DNA of 64,000 bases, taken from the NCBI GenBank assembly GCA_963676345.2, contig CAXXTS010000004.1, forward strand, positions 248,001 through 312,000, read 5' to 3'. The notes beneath the pieces were generated by a model. The model did not search any database and was not told where the DNA came from. It was given only the letters and a program-made list of their open reading frames with translations. A program made the translations under genes and the position numbers. The DNA comes from G963665925 sp963676345 (GTDB taxonomy: Bacteria; Bacillota; Clostridia; Peptostreptococcales; Acidaminobacteraceae). This document shows, piece by piece, positions 9,296-17,704 of this stretch. Within the stretch, counting starts at the first letter, position 1. Every line of letters starts with the position of its first letter.

Positions 9296-9778
9296 TTATA
9301 GATGCACCTCCCCATATGCCACTGCAATGGCAAAGGCACTTAGCATTGCAATTATGTAGCCCGTTATGTTGCGCATCAGTGCTAAACGTCTTCCCAAATA
9401 CGCCTGTTCAACTGGGAAGGTCAAGACACCTACCATCATCAGGGTCGTGGTAAAGGCTGCAAGCGTTCCGTAACCTACACCGCTTTCCTTTAGTATTGAG
9501 GCCAGTGGAAATGCCACAAATCCAGGCATCATGACTACGGAACCAAGAAAACTGCCAATTAGGACTGCGGTTACTCGTCCGCCTGAAAGGCTTTTCTCTA
9601 TCCATTCCTGAGGAATGATTGCAAGGCTCACAGAAACCCCTATAAGCATCATGAAAAAAGGATGCATGACTTTTTTAAATTTTTTCAGTGCAATTTTCAA
9701 GGCTTTTTTCGTCTTCTCTGGGTCCTTATAAAAGGAAACCACTAAAAGGCCTAAGGTCATTCCATAGATAATTTCCAA
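9296..9778 (-). CDS. Half-size ArsP-like permease, first of a pair
   Basis: This 160-residue membrane protein has a short basic region (about 18-36) and then four or five helices. It shares with its neighbour the order WIEKSL, glycine-rich helix, FPLASILKESGVG, and a helix followed by YLGRRLALMR. It therefore looks like the other half of a divided ArsP/DUF318-like permease. It starts 15 bases after the MscS gene. Function is inferred only at the level of transport. Confidence 0.68.
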   Translation of the reverse strand: MEIIYGMTLGLLVVSFYKDPEKTKKALKIALKKFKKVMHPFFMMLIGVSVSLAIIPQEWIEKSLSGGRVTAVLIGSFLGSVVMMPGFVAFPLASILKESGVGYGTLAAFTTTLMMVGVLTFPVEQAYLGRRLALMRNITGYIIAMLSAFAIAVAYGEVHL

Positions 9779-9793
9779 AAGACACCTGCCAAT

Positions 9794-10834
9794 CTATGAC
9801 TGATAAACCGTCATACTCGGGAACGCCACATCCACATTTTCGGCTTTTAAGAGCCCCATAATACGTAAGTTCACATCTTCTCTGATTTCCATAAATTCAA
9901 GCAGCTCCGAGCTTAATGTAAAATAGTAGACCTTGATTTCAAGGGCTGAATCCCCGAAGTTTTCAAAATTGACCAAGATAATGTCATTAGCAACCTTTGG
10001 ATGCTCAACAAGCATATCCCGTATGTTATCTACGACCTTTTGTACCTTTTCAGCAGGGGTTTCATATGTAACACCCAGCGTAAAAGATACCCGCCGCTGG
10101 TCTCTTTTGGAGTAATTCAAAATTTTCGTTGAGGCTAAAATTTCATTGGGTACCGTTACAAGGCCCTTGTCAAATGTCCGAACCTTTGTTGACCACATGC
10201 TGATGTTTTCAACGGTTCCTTCAACACCATCTGCAACAATCCAGTCTCCAATATCAAAGGTTTTATCACCAATAATGGCAAAGCCTCCAAATAGATTACC
10301 CATCATGCTCTTTCCTGCAAGTGCAACTGCAAGCCCAGTTAGACCAAGGGAGGCAACGAATCCGGTCACATCAAAATTAAACTCTGAAGCAATCATAAGC
10401 GCGGCAATGGCCCATACCAAAATGTTGAGCATTTTGGAAATAAACGGGGCAACGAGGTGGTTGAGCTCGACCTGAAAAAGTATTTTGAACTCAGCAATCA
10501 AGTGCTCCATTTTGGATGTAAGTCGTGAAAATATCCAGCAGATTGAAATAATCACAATAGACTTAATCAGATGTGCTGACCCATTTCTAAGGGACTCAGA
10601 TAGGGCAGGTTTCATTTCTGAACCGAGAATCACCATATTAAAGGCCATAATGAGGGTGGCACACTTAATAAGAAAACGTACAGGCTTTCTCGTCAAGCGT
10701 ACGAGCGCGTCATCTATTTCCGTTTTTGAACGTTTTGTCAGTTTTTCAAATCCTGCATAAACTAAATTTAGAGCTGGGTTTGTCAGGATAAATACCGCTA
10801 AAAAAACAAGTGCACTGGTGTAGTAATGATTCAT
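9794..10834 (-). CDS. MscS-type mechanosensitive ion channel
   Basis: This 346-residue small-conductance mechanosensitive channel has three to four N-terminal membrane segments, then the pore-lining helix region SLGLTGLAVALAGKSMMGNLFGGF (about 165-190). The MscS beta domain (FDIGDWIVADGVEGTVENI) and a C-terminal alpha/beta domain follow. It releases solutes on osmotic downshock. It heads an operon with two half permeases, a patatin phospholipase and an EamA transporter. A GGAGG site lies just before the ATG at 10834. Confidence 0.93.
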   Translation of the reverse strand: MNHYYTSALVFLAVFILTNPALNLVYAGFEKLTKRSKTEIDDALVRLTRKPVRFLIKCATLIMAFNMVILGSEMKPALSESLRNGSAHLIKSIVIISICWIFSRLTSKMEHLIAEFKILFQVELNHLVAPFISKMLNILVWAIAALMIASEFNFDVTGFVASLGLTGLAVALAGKSMMGNLFGGFAIIGDKTFDIGDWIVADGVEGTVENISMWSTKVRTFDKGLVTVPNEILASTKILNYSKRDQRRVSFTLGVTYETPAEKVQKVVDNIRDMLVEHPKVANDIILVNFENFGDSALEIKVYYFTLSSELLEFMEIREDVNLRIMGLLKAENVDVAFPSMTVYQS

Positions 10835-10926
10835 GCCATTTCCTCCATTTCGTTCTCAAACTCCATTATAACGCAAAATTACAGAAAATGGCCCTTTGAA
10901 AAGATGAATAGTCTGTGAACGATAAA

Positions 10927-10951
10927 GACCAGCTGCTTTATGCAGCTGGTC
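10927..10951 (-). terminator. Terminator of the opp operon
   Basis: gaccagctgc (10927-10936) and gcagctggtc (10942-10951) form a perfect 10-bp stem with a 5-base loop, followed on the minus strand by TTTAT. It lies 40-70 bases after the oppF stop. Confidence 0.75.
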
Positions 10952-10994
10952 TCAGATTGACGACAAAGTCGACAACCGTATTCATTTTAATGTT

Positions 10995-11948
10995 TTAAAC
11001 CATATGACATGCTACGAAATGGTTGGGACGTATTTCACGCAGTGCTGGGTCCGTTTTTTTACACTCTGCATTTGCCAGAGGGCAACGTGCTGCGAAACGA
11101 CAGCCCGGCGCCGGATTAACAGGAGAGGTAATTTCACCCTCCAGTGTCACGCGCTCACGCTTGTGGTTCAGGCTTGCTACTGGAATAGCAGACAGCAGGG
11201 CCTTGGTGTACGGGTGTGTTGGATTTGCAAATAAATCTTTCGACGATGCCTTCTCAACCATCTGACCCAGATACATAACACCGATGTCATCTGAGAAGTG
11301 CTTTACGACCGAAAGGTCATGGGTAATGAACATGTACGTCAGTCCAAGCTCTTCCTGCAAATCCTGCATCAGGTTCAGAACCTGTGCCTGAATGGACACA
11401 TCCAGTGCAGAAACCGGTTCATCACATACGATAAACTTTGGATTCAAAGCCAGAGCGCGGGCGATGCCAATACGCTGACGACGGCCACCATCAAGCTCAT
11501 GGGGATAAGTATTCACCAGACGGTCTGACAGACCAACCAGTTCCATTAGGTCGCTGACCTTTTGATCGAGTTCCACTTTGTTTTTAACAAGATTATGAAT
11601 TTGAAGTGGTTCCGCAATGATTTCTGCCACGGTCATACGCGGGTTCAGTGAGGCAAATGGGTCCTGAAAAATGATTTGCATCTCACGGCGAATCTGCTGC
11701 ATTTCCTTCTTACTCATATCAACGATATTCTTACCTTCAAAGAGAATATCTCCCGCAGTGGGTTCGTGCAGCCTTAAAATGGCACGACCGGTTGTCGACT
11801 TACCACATCCGGACTCCCCTACAATCCCCAATGTCTTTCCCTTTTCAATTGTAAAGTTCACACCATCAACTGCATGCAGCATGCCCTTTGGTGTCTTAAA
11901 GTGTTTTTTAAGGCCTTTTACCTCTAAAATTGCATTTGAAGCTGCCAC
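10995..11948 (-). CDS. oppF: Oligopeptide/dipeptide ABC importer ATPase, OppF/DppF type
   Basis: This 317-residue ATPase is the second nucleotide-binding subunit of a peptide importer. Walker A GESGCGKS lies near residue 43, and Walker B is in FIVCDEPVSALD. The signature reads LDGGRRQR instead of the usual LSGGQ, a change I believe is common in Clostridial DppF/OppF proteins. The C-terminal peptide-importer extension carries four conserved cysteines (CRFAARCPLANAEC...VAC), which may bind an iron-sulfur cluster. It starts directly after the oppD stop. It is the last gene of the operon. Confidence 0.93.
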   Translation of the reverse strand: MAASNAILEVKGLKKHFKTPKGMLHAVDGVNFTIEKGKTLGIVGESGCGKSTTGRAILRLHEPTAGDILFEGKNIVDMSKKEMQQIRREMQIIFQDPFASLNPRMTVAEIIAEPLQIHNLVKNKVELDQKVSDLMELVGLSDRLVNTYPHELDGGRRQRIGIARALALNPKFIVCDEPVSALDVSIQAQVLNLMQDLQEELGLTYMFITHDLSVVKHFSDDIGVMYLGQMVEKASSKDLFANPTHPYTKALLSAIPVASLNHKRERVTLEGEITSPVNPAPGCRFAARCPLANAECKKTDPALREIRPNHFVACHMV

Positions 11949-12947
11949 TTAACCCACCTCCTTAGAAACCATTGCTTTTTCTACAAGTCCTTCATACATA
12001 AGACATTTGACACGGTGCTGACCCGCAACAATGGAGTCTTTTGGCGTCTGCTGTGCACAAATTGGCTTGGCATGTGGACATCTTGGATGGAAGCTACATC
12101 CTGTCGGCAGGTCTGTAGGGTCTGGCATCAGGCCAGTAATCGGCTTCAGTCGGCCAACCTCTTCTTCCAGGTTGGGAATAGACCCAAAAAGACCATGGGT
12201 ATAAGGATGGGACGGATTTTCAAAAAGCTGCTCGATTGGGGCATATTCCACAATCTCTCCGGCGTACATAATAGCTACCTTGTCACAGACTTCAGCAACA
12301 ACCCCAAGGTCATGGGTAATCATGAGCATAGATGTATTGAAGTCTTTTTTTAGATTTCGCATCAAGTCAAGAACCTGTGCCTGAATGGTTACATCCAGTG
12401 CTGTTGTTGGCTCATCTGCAATTAAAAGCTGAGGATTACACGCAAGAGATATGGCTATAACAACACGCTGCTTCATCCCCCCCGAAAACTGATGCGGGAA
12501 GTCGTTGGCTCTTGCTGCTGGAATACCAACCAGTTCAAGCATTTCTCCAGCCTTATCCATCGCTGCCTTGCCTGACATGTCCTGATGGATTTCAATCACC
12601 TCTGCAATTTGCTCTCCTACCGTCATTACCGGATTAAGAGATGTCATCGGGTCTTGGAATATCATAGATATTTTATTGCCGCGAATCATGCGCATTTCCT
12701 CTTCGGGAATGTCCATTAAATCGCGACCTTCAAACTCAATTTTACCGCTTGTAACTTCTCCCGGCGGGTTTGGCACAAGGCGCATAATGCCCAGCGCTGT
12801 TGTTGTCTTACCTGCACCGGTTTCTCCGACCAAACCCAGAGTCTCACCTGCTGCCAGTTCCAAATCAATGCTGTTTACGGCACGAACGTCGCCGTCTTCT
12901 GTTAAGTAGTGTATAGATAAATCTTTAATATTTAAAAGCTTTGACAT
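11949..12947 (-). CDS. oppD: Oligopeptide/dipeptide ABC importer ATPase, OppD/DppD type
   Basis: This 332-residue ATPase is the first nucleotide-binding subunit of the peptide importer. It has Walker A GETGAGKT, a canonical signature FSGGMKQR and Walker B LLIADEPTTALD. The C-terminal oligopeptide-type domain carries the cysteine pattern CSFHPRCPHAKPIC. It pairs with OppF to energise uptake through OppB and OppC. It lies between oppC (16-base gap) and oppF (adjacent), all translated from one message. Confidence 0.95.
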   Translation of the reverse strand: MSKLLNIKDLSIHYLTEDGDVRAVNSIDLELAAGETLGLVGETGAGKTTTALGIMRLVPNPPGEVTSGKIEFEGRDLMDIPEEEMRMIRGNKISMIFQDPMTSLNPVMTVGEQIAEVIEIHQDMSGKAAMDKAGEMLELVGIPAARANDFPHQFSGGMKQRVVIAISLACNPQLLIADEPTTALDVTIQAQVLDLMRNLKKDFNTSMLMITHDLGVVAEVCDKVAIMYAGEIVEYAPIEQLFENPSHPYTHGLFGSIPNLEEEVGRLKPITGLMPDPTDLPTGCSFHPRCPHAKPICAQQTPKDSIVAGQHRVKCLMYEGLVEKAMVSKEVG

Positions 12948-12963
12948 GTCTGTACTCCTTCCA

Positions 12964-13875
12964 TTAAGACTTCAGACGAGGGTCCAGTGCGTCACGCAGG
13001 CCATCCCCAAGCAGGTTCAGTGCCAAAATCGTAACCATGATAGCGATACCAGGAAAAGCGGTTATATGCCACGCATAGCGCAGGTATTGTCTTCCGCCAG
13101 CCAGCATGGCACCCCATTCTGGAGCCGGTGGCTGAATGCCCATACCAATAAATGATAGCCCCGCAGTCGATAGAATCGCACCAGCAACCCCCAGTGTCGC
13201 CTGAACGATAACCGGCGCAAGTGCATTCGGTATAATGTGTTTCGTGATGATTCTAAAGTCATTTGCCCCAATTGCACGTGCGGCTTCAATAAACTCCTGA
13301 TCACGAATAGATAGTACAGAGGCACGAACGATACGCGCGTACTGCGGTACTGAGGAAATGCCGATTGCAAGCATCAGGTTGAACAGACTCGGGCCAAGCG
13401 CTGATACGATTGCAATTGCCAGTAAAATCGATGGAATTGCTAGGAAAATATCCATCAAGCGCATAATTGCATTATCGAGCTTCCCACCGTAGTATCCTGC
13501 AAGAGCACCCAGTGAACCTCCAAATATAATTGCAATACCAACGGCAATCAACCCCACCTGAAGTGAGACACGCGCGCCATGGACCATTCGAGCGAAAATA
13601 TCGCGTCCAAACTCATCGGTTCCAAGAATATGCGCTGCAGAAGGTCCTTCCATACGTGCTTTAAGATTCTGCTTAATAACAACGTCCTGATAGTCTGCAA
13701 TGACATCTGCAAAAAGTGCACAGAATACCAACACGCCTAATATTGCAAGGCCAGCCATAGCCATTTTGTTTTGTTTGAGTCTTCTCCAAACTTCAGCCCA
13801 TTGACTTCTCTTTTTATTCTTAGCTTTTGGCTTATCAAGACCAACAGGCTTCGCTGCATTACTTACACTGCTCAT
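12964..13875 (-). CDS. oppC: Oligopeptide/dipeptide ABC importer permease, OppC/DppC type
   Basis: This 303-residue inner-membrane subunit has a long cytoplasmic N-terminus (about 35 residues), then six helices. The binding-protein-dependent permease loop is EAARAIGANDFRIITKHIIPNALAPVIV around residues 200-225, where it contacts the ATPases. The LGTDEFGRDIFARMVHGARVSL stretch is typical of DppC/OppC. A GGAGG site precedes the start at 13875. It acts with OppB as the translocation channel for peptides. Confidence 0.95.
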   Translation of the reverse strand: MSSVSNAAKPVGLDKPKAKNKKRSQWAEVWRRLKQNKMAMAGLAILGVLVFCALFADVIADYQDVVIKQNLKARMEGPSAAHILGTDEFGRDIFARMVHGARVSLQVGLIAVGIAIIFGGSLGALAGYYGGKLDNAIMRLMDIFLAIPSILLAIAIVSALGPSLFNLMLAIGISSVPQYARIVRASVLSIRDQEFIEAARAIGANDFRIITKHIIPNALAPVIVQATLGVAGAILSTAGLSFIGMGIQPPAPEWGAMLAGGRQYLRYAWHITAFPGIAIMVTILALNLLGDGLRDALDPRLKS

Positions 13876-13900
13876 GTGTATGCCTCCTTCTGTATAAAAG

Positions 13901-14827
13901 TTATTGGTACTGAGACTTAATACGCGGGTCTACGTAAGCGTAAAGAACGTCTACAAGTAGATTCACAAAACTGAACGTCGTCGCCATAAATACAACCGAT
14001 GCCAACACCGTCGGTGTATCTTTTTGACGGATCGCCTCAACGAGCAGACGTCCAACGCCTGGCCATGAGAAAACTGTCTCTGTCAGTACCGCACCGCCAA
14101 GAAGGTACCCAAACTGAAGACCAATAACGGTAATAACCGGAATCAAGGCATTTTTAAGGGCATGCTTATTGATAACTTTCTTTTCTGCAACCCCTTTTGC
14201 TCGCGCTGTACGAATAAAGTCCTGACGGATGACTTCAAGCATGGATGACCGCGTCATGCGAGTGATAATAGCAGCGGCACCTGTTCCCAGTGTAATAGAA
14301 GGCAGGATCATGTGCTTGAATGTCTCAGAACCCGATGATGGCAGCCAGCCCAGTGTAACCGAGAAGAAGAGAATCAGCATGAGCCCGAGCCAGAAGTTTG
14401 GCATCGATACCCCGAGCAGGGCACCTATCATGCTGGCACTGTCAATAAATGAATACTGTCTGGTTGCGGAAATAATCCCGACTGGGATACCAATGGCAAT
14501 AGCTAAGAGTACGCCTACGCCAGCCAGCTTGAGTGTATTTGGAAAACGTGCGAAAATTTCGCTAAACACGTCTCTTTTAGTCGTATATGACTTGCCGAAA
14601 TCGCCTTGAACTGCATTTACAACAAAGCGTCCATACTGGACTATGAATGGATCTTCAAGTCCCATATCAGCTCTAAGTTCTGCAACTGCTTCCGGTGGAG
14701 CAGATTCACCTAGTATGAGCTGTGCTGGATCACCTGGCGTCATGTACATAATCGAAAATACGATAAATGTTACACCCAGGAGAACGGGAATCAGCATAAG
14801 AAGACGTCGGCCAATGTACTTTAACAT
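13901..14827 (-). CDS. oppB: Oligopeptide/dipeptide ABC importer permease, OppB/DppB type
   Basis: This 308-residue inner-membrane subunit opens with MLKYIGRRLLMLIPVLLGVTFIVF, the classical OppB/DppB start. The ATPase-contact loop RTARAKGVAEKKVINKHALKNALIPVI lies around residues 200-226. It ends with the family motif YAYVDPRIK. It is the first gene after the 380-base gap separating it from the binding-protein gene. An agggagg site lies ahead of the ATG at 14827. Confidence 0.95.
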   Translation of the reverse strand: MLKYIGRRLLMLIPVLLGVTFIVFSIMYMTPGDPAQLILGESAPPEAVAELRADMGLEDPFIVQYGRFVVNAVQGDFGKSYTTKRDVFSEIFARFPNTLKLAGVGVLLAIAIGIPVGIISATRQYSFIDSASMIGALLGVSMPNFWLGLMLILFFSVTLGWLPSSGSETFKHMILPSITLGTGAAAIITRMTRSSMLEVIRQDFIRTARAKGVAEKKVINKHALKNALIPVITVIGLQFGYLLGGAVLTETVFSWPGVGRLLVEAIRQKDTPTVLASVVFMATTFSFVNLLVDVLYAYVDPRIKSQYQ

Positions 14828-15209
14828 GGATATCCTCCCTATCGATTTAAAAGAATTGGTATGATTGAACCATTACGAGGCTTTTGCTAGACTTTTGTAG
14901 TGGCAAGCCCCCATTATTCATGAAATCTAAGTCTTTTAGATTTCGTGAATGATTGGGGCTCTTTGTCTAAGTGCCTAGAAACACTTTACGCACCGATTAT
15001 TTATTAATGCAAATGATTACATATGCTTCACAACTTTATAAAAAGCCCGTAATAGTTTTTACTTTTAGTTAACAAGCCCTTAGACCCCAAAAGTGAGACC
15101 CGAAAGGGTCTCACTTTTGTTTAGCAGTCTTATGGATGAGCCTTTAGCTCGTGATTTATTAAATAGACTTTGGCGCCTAACGCTACAAGCGCCCGGTCAA
15201 ACCTTTCTA
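14828..15209 (-). promoter_or_regulatory. oppA-oppB intergenic region with two strong hairpins
   Basis: There is no gene here. In minus-strand order there is first a perfect 14-bp stem with a 4-base loop (15088-15119). It is followed by a hairpin of about 25 bp with one mismatch and a 5-base loop (14906-14960). Neither is followed by a good U-run. This suits partial attenuation or protection of the oppA message 3' end, giving more binding protein than permease. No clear sigma-A promoter was seen in front of oppB. Confidence 0.6.
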
Positions 15210-16748
15210 TTATTCGAAAGATACGCCGTAAACACTGTGGTGACCCGCTGGGTGCAGCTTGAAACCTTTAACGTTCTTTTGAGCGCCAATGTTTTGCGTT
15301 TTGTAGTAAAGCATTACATCAGGTGCTTCAGAAACAATGATTTCCTGAGCCTTACCATACTTTTCTTCACGTACTTCTGGATCTGTAGCCATACGGCCCT
15401 CTTCTAGAAGTGTGTTCACTTCTTCATTCGTGTAGAAGTCACGGTTACCAGCCCCACCATGCTGTGACGAGTGGTACAATGCGTATAGACCGTAATCTGC
15501 ATCAGCCGTTACCGTTGTCCAGCCGAGGATGAACATATCGTGCTCGCCTTTTGCTGTTCTCTCCAGGTATGAACCCCACTCAAGCGGCTCTATAACAACA
15601 TTGATGCCAACTTCTGCAAGCTGTGCCTGTACAATCTGTGCAATTTGCATACGTACTGGGTTGTCATTTGTCCAGATTGTCGTGTCAAAACCGTCCGCTA
15701 GACCCGCTTCAGCAAGAAGTGCTTTCGCTTTTTCAACATCGTATCCGTACGCCTCAACATCCGCATTGTGACCAAATACACGTGGACCGATAGGTGTCGT
15801 TGCCAGCTCAGCAGCACCTTCTTCAACAACTTCAACGATTGTTTCAACATCAATAGCGTAGTTGATTGCCTGACGTACTTTAACGTCTGCAAGAGGGCCT
15901 TTAGTTGTATTGATACCAATGTAGTTGTAAGAGAGCGATGGGGCTTCTACAAGCTGCAGATTATCATGATCGGCAACACGGTTCTTGTCAATTGGCTCGA
16001 TGTCATATGCAACATCTACTTCGCCCGTTTCAAGACCGATCGTTCTATTCGTGCCTTCAGTGATGTTTCTGAATACAACATTTTTGATTGCTGCTTCACC
16101 TTCAAAGTACTCAGCAAAGCTTTCCAGTGTGATTCTATCACCAGCAGCCCAGTCAACGAACTTGTAAGGACCAGTACCCACTGGATTTTGACCATAGTCA
16201 TCACCAGACTCAGTAACTGCCTTTTCGTTTAGGATAGACGCCGCAGTATGTGTCAGGTGAGAAAGCAGAGGTCCAAATGGCTCTTCAGTCATAACCTGAA
16301 CTGTGTAATCATCGATGACTTCAACACCTGTTACTGCTTCGATAATATGTGCTACTTTTTTAGAATCCATCATTCTATCTAGTGTAAACTTGACGTCAGT
16401 AGCCTTAAGCTCTTCACCGTTGTGGAACTTAACACCCTCACGCAGTTTGAATTCAAGTGTAGTGTCATTTACATATGACCATGATTCTGCAAGACCAGGA
16501 ACGATTTCCATTGCCTCGTTCATTTCAACCAGACGGCTGTAGATCTGCTTAGACACACGCGATGACGGTTGGTCATTTGTCGCATGCGGGTCTAAAGATT
16601 TCGCATCAGCGCCTTGCGCAATGATGATTGTGTCCTTAACTTCAGAAGCACTTCCTGCAGCCTCCGCTTCGTTCCCCCCACATCCTGTAAGTGCAAGTGC
16701 AAGAACAAGCATCATCGACAGAATTACGGTTAGTTTTTTCTTAAACAT
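15210..16748 (-). CDS. oppA: Peptide ABC importer substrate-binding lipoprotein (family 5)
   Basis: This 512-residue extracytoplasmic solute-binding protein belongs to family 5 (OppA/DppA). The signal peptide ends in a lipobox, LTGC, with Cys23 as the lipidated residue. A short acidic linker follows. The family core includes VPGLAESWSYVNDTTLEFKLREGVKFHNG (about residues 83-111). It captures peptides and delivers them to OppBCDF, encoded just downstream. Separation from oppB by two strong hairpins suggests it is made in excess. Dipeptides, oligopeptides or other family 5 ligands such as nickel chelates cannot be told apart here. Confidence 0.92.
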   Translation of the reverse strand: MFKKKLTVILSMMLVLALALTGCGGNEAEAAGSASEVKDTIIIAQGADAKSLDPHATNDQPSSRVSKQIYSRLVEMNEAMEIVPGLAESWSYVNDTTLEFKLREGVKFHNGEELKATDVKFTLDRMMDSKKVAHIIEAVTGVEVIDDYTVQVMTEEPFGPLLSHLTHTAASILNEKAVTESGDDYGQNPVGTGPYKFVDWAAGDRITLESFAEYFEGEAAIKNVVFRNITEGTNRTIGLETGEVDVAYDIEPIDKNRVADHDNLQLVEAPSLSYNYIGINTTKGPLADVKVRQAINYAIDVETIVEVVEEGAAELATTPIGPRVFGHNADVEAYGYDVEKAKALLAEAGLADGFDTTIWTNDNPVRMQIAQIVQAQLAEVGINVVIEPLEWGSYLERTAKGEHDMFILGWTTVTADADYGLYALYHSSQHGGAGNRDFYTNEEVNTLLEEGRMATDPEVREEKYGKAQEIIVSEAPDVMLYYKTQNIGAQKNVKGFKLHPAGHHSVYGVSFE

Positions 16749-17343
16749 GTTGTACTCTCCTCCTCAAGCATATACGTCCACATCCTGTTGTTTGGGCCCA
16801 TACAACATTCCGTTAACATTCTGGAGTATATTCTGACAAACCGCCGAAAATAATTACCGAATCGCAATCCAGTGAATTTTCAAACAATTCGAACAGACGA
16901 CTCCCTCGCTGGAAACCATGTTACGGTTTCAGAAAAGGGATTGCAATAGAAAGTCAGATGCAAATCGTTTTCCCGCATTCAAAGTCAAGTGTTTACAATG
17001 CTTTTAGCAATTCTTAATTATAATTAATTAACATGTAATAAAATTAATAAACATGTATATAAAAAATTAATATTTTGTACTTTTCTACGAACCTTCACAA
17101 TGCGCTCATTCTACAAACGCATTCAAAATACAGCGTTTTGAATGACTTTACAGTTTGTTCACAGTTGTGACAAATTCAATATTATTTCTATTTTGTAATT
17201 CACAATTTGATAATTCTGAATATTTATGAGGCTTGACTCATGTCATCTAGTTTACTTCAAAATTCTAAGTATTAAGCAGATAGACTGCATGTAGCATCCC
17301 AATTTTTCGGCCCTATTCTGATTTTAAGCATCTATTTTACAAG
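16749..17343. promoter_or_regulatory. Long gene-free region upstream of oppA
   Basis: About 590 bases without a credible gene; very AT-rich at 17010-17090. It should hold the oppA promoter, though no convincing -35/-10 pair was found. Visible elements are a CodY-like site (16875-16889), a hairpin gaaacc/ggtttc (about 16912-16930), an inverted repeat cattcaaaa/ttttgaatg (17120-17144) and TCACA-GT-TGTGA (about 17159-17170). These could be operators. Confidence 0.5.
16875..16889. promoter_or_regulatory. CodY-like binding site upstream of oppA
   Basis: AATTTTCAAACAATT matches 13 of 15 positions of the published CodY consensus AATTTTCWGAAAATT. CodY commonly represses peptide importers in Firmicutes. 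It lies about 127 bases before the oppA start. No codY gene is in the window. Confidence 0.35.
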
Positions 17344-17382
17344 AAAAAGACCGGTCAAGGGCATGCCCTCAACCGGTCTTTC
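17344..17382 (-). terminator. Terminator of the CitMHS-AtuA operon
   Basis: aaagaccggt and accggtcttt enclose a 12-base palindrome agggcatgccct, with a small internal loop. On the minus strand a TTTTTC run follows. It ends the operon whose last stop is at 17405. Confidence 0.8.
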
Positions 17383-17404
17383 ATAAAACCATGACCTATA
17401 TGGT

Positions 17405-17704
17405 TTAAATTTCAATATCCAACAGGTAGGCACTCAAACTTTTACCGTGCTTATCCTGTGCAAGTGAACGTGTAACACCACCTCCAAGAGCATCTTGCAT
17501 TACAAAGTTAAATGCCTGAATCTCTGGAAGCTCATAGCGCACAACTTCACCTTTAACAATTCCTTTAAAGTGTGCTTTAACAACTTCAGCCGTCACTTTT
17601 TCTTTAATGAGCTCATACTTTGAACTGTCATAAGGAATTAAAGACAGGTTGGAAATATTGCCCTTGTCTCCCGTTCTTGAATGTGCAATTTCCCAAAGCT
17701 TCAT
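17405..17704 (-). CDS. AtuA C-terminal-domain-like small protein
   Basis: This 99-residue protein begins MKLWEIAHSRTGDKGNISNLSLI. That pattern is the one found in the C-terminal domain of AtuA-type proteins (ferredoxin-like fold). Here it is a separate gene whose start overlaps the stop of the AtuA-like gene by one base (TAATG), so the two are translationally coupled and probably form one complex. No membrane segment or cofactor motif is visible. Role: accessory subunit or domain of the AtuA-like enzyme, by inference. Confidence 0.75.
   Translation of the reverse strand: MKLWEIAHSRTGDKGNISNLSLIPYDSSKYELIKEKVTAEVVKAHFKGIVKGEVVRYELPEIQAFNFVMQDALGGGVTRSLAQDKHGKSLSAYLLDIEI

Noticed and set aside
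15768..16232. 154-codon plus-strand frame inside oppA
   Set aside because: It is antisense to a well-supported solute-binding protein gene, has no ribosome binding site, and its product looks like a translated reverse complement.
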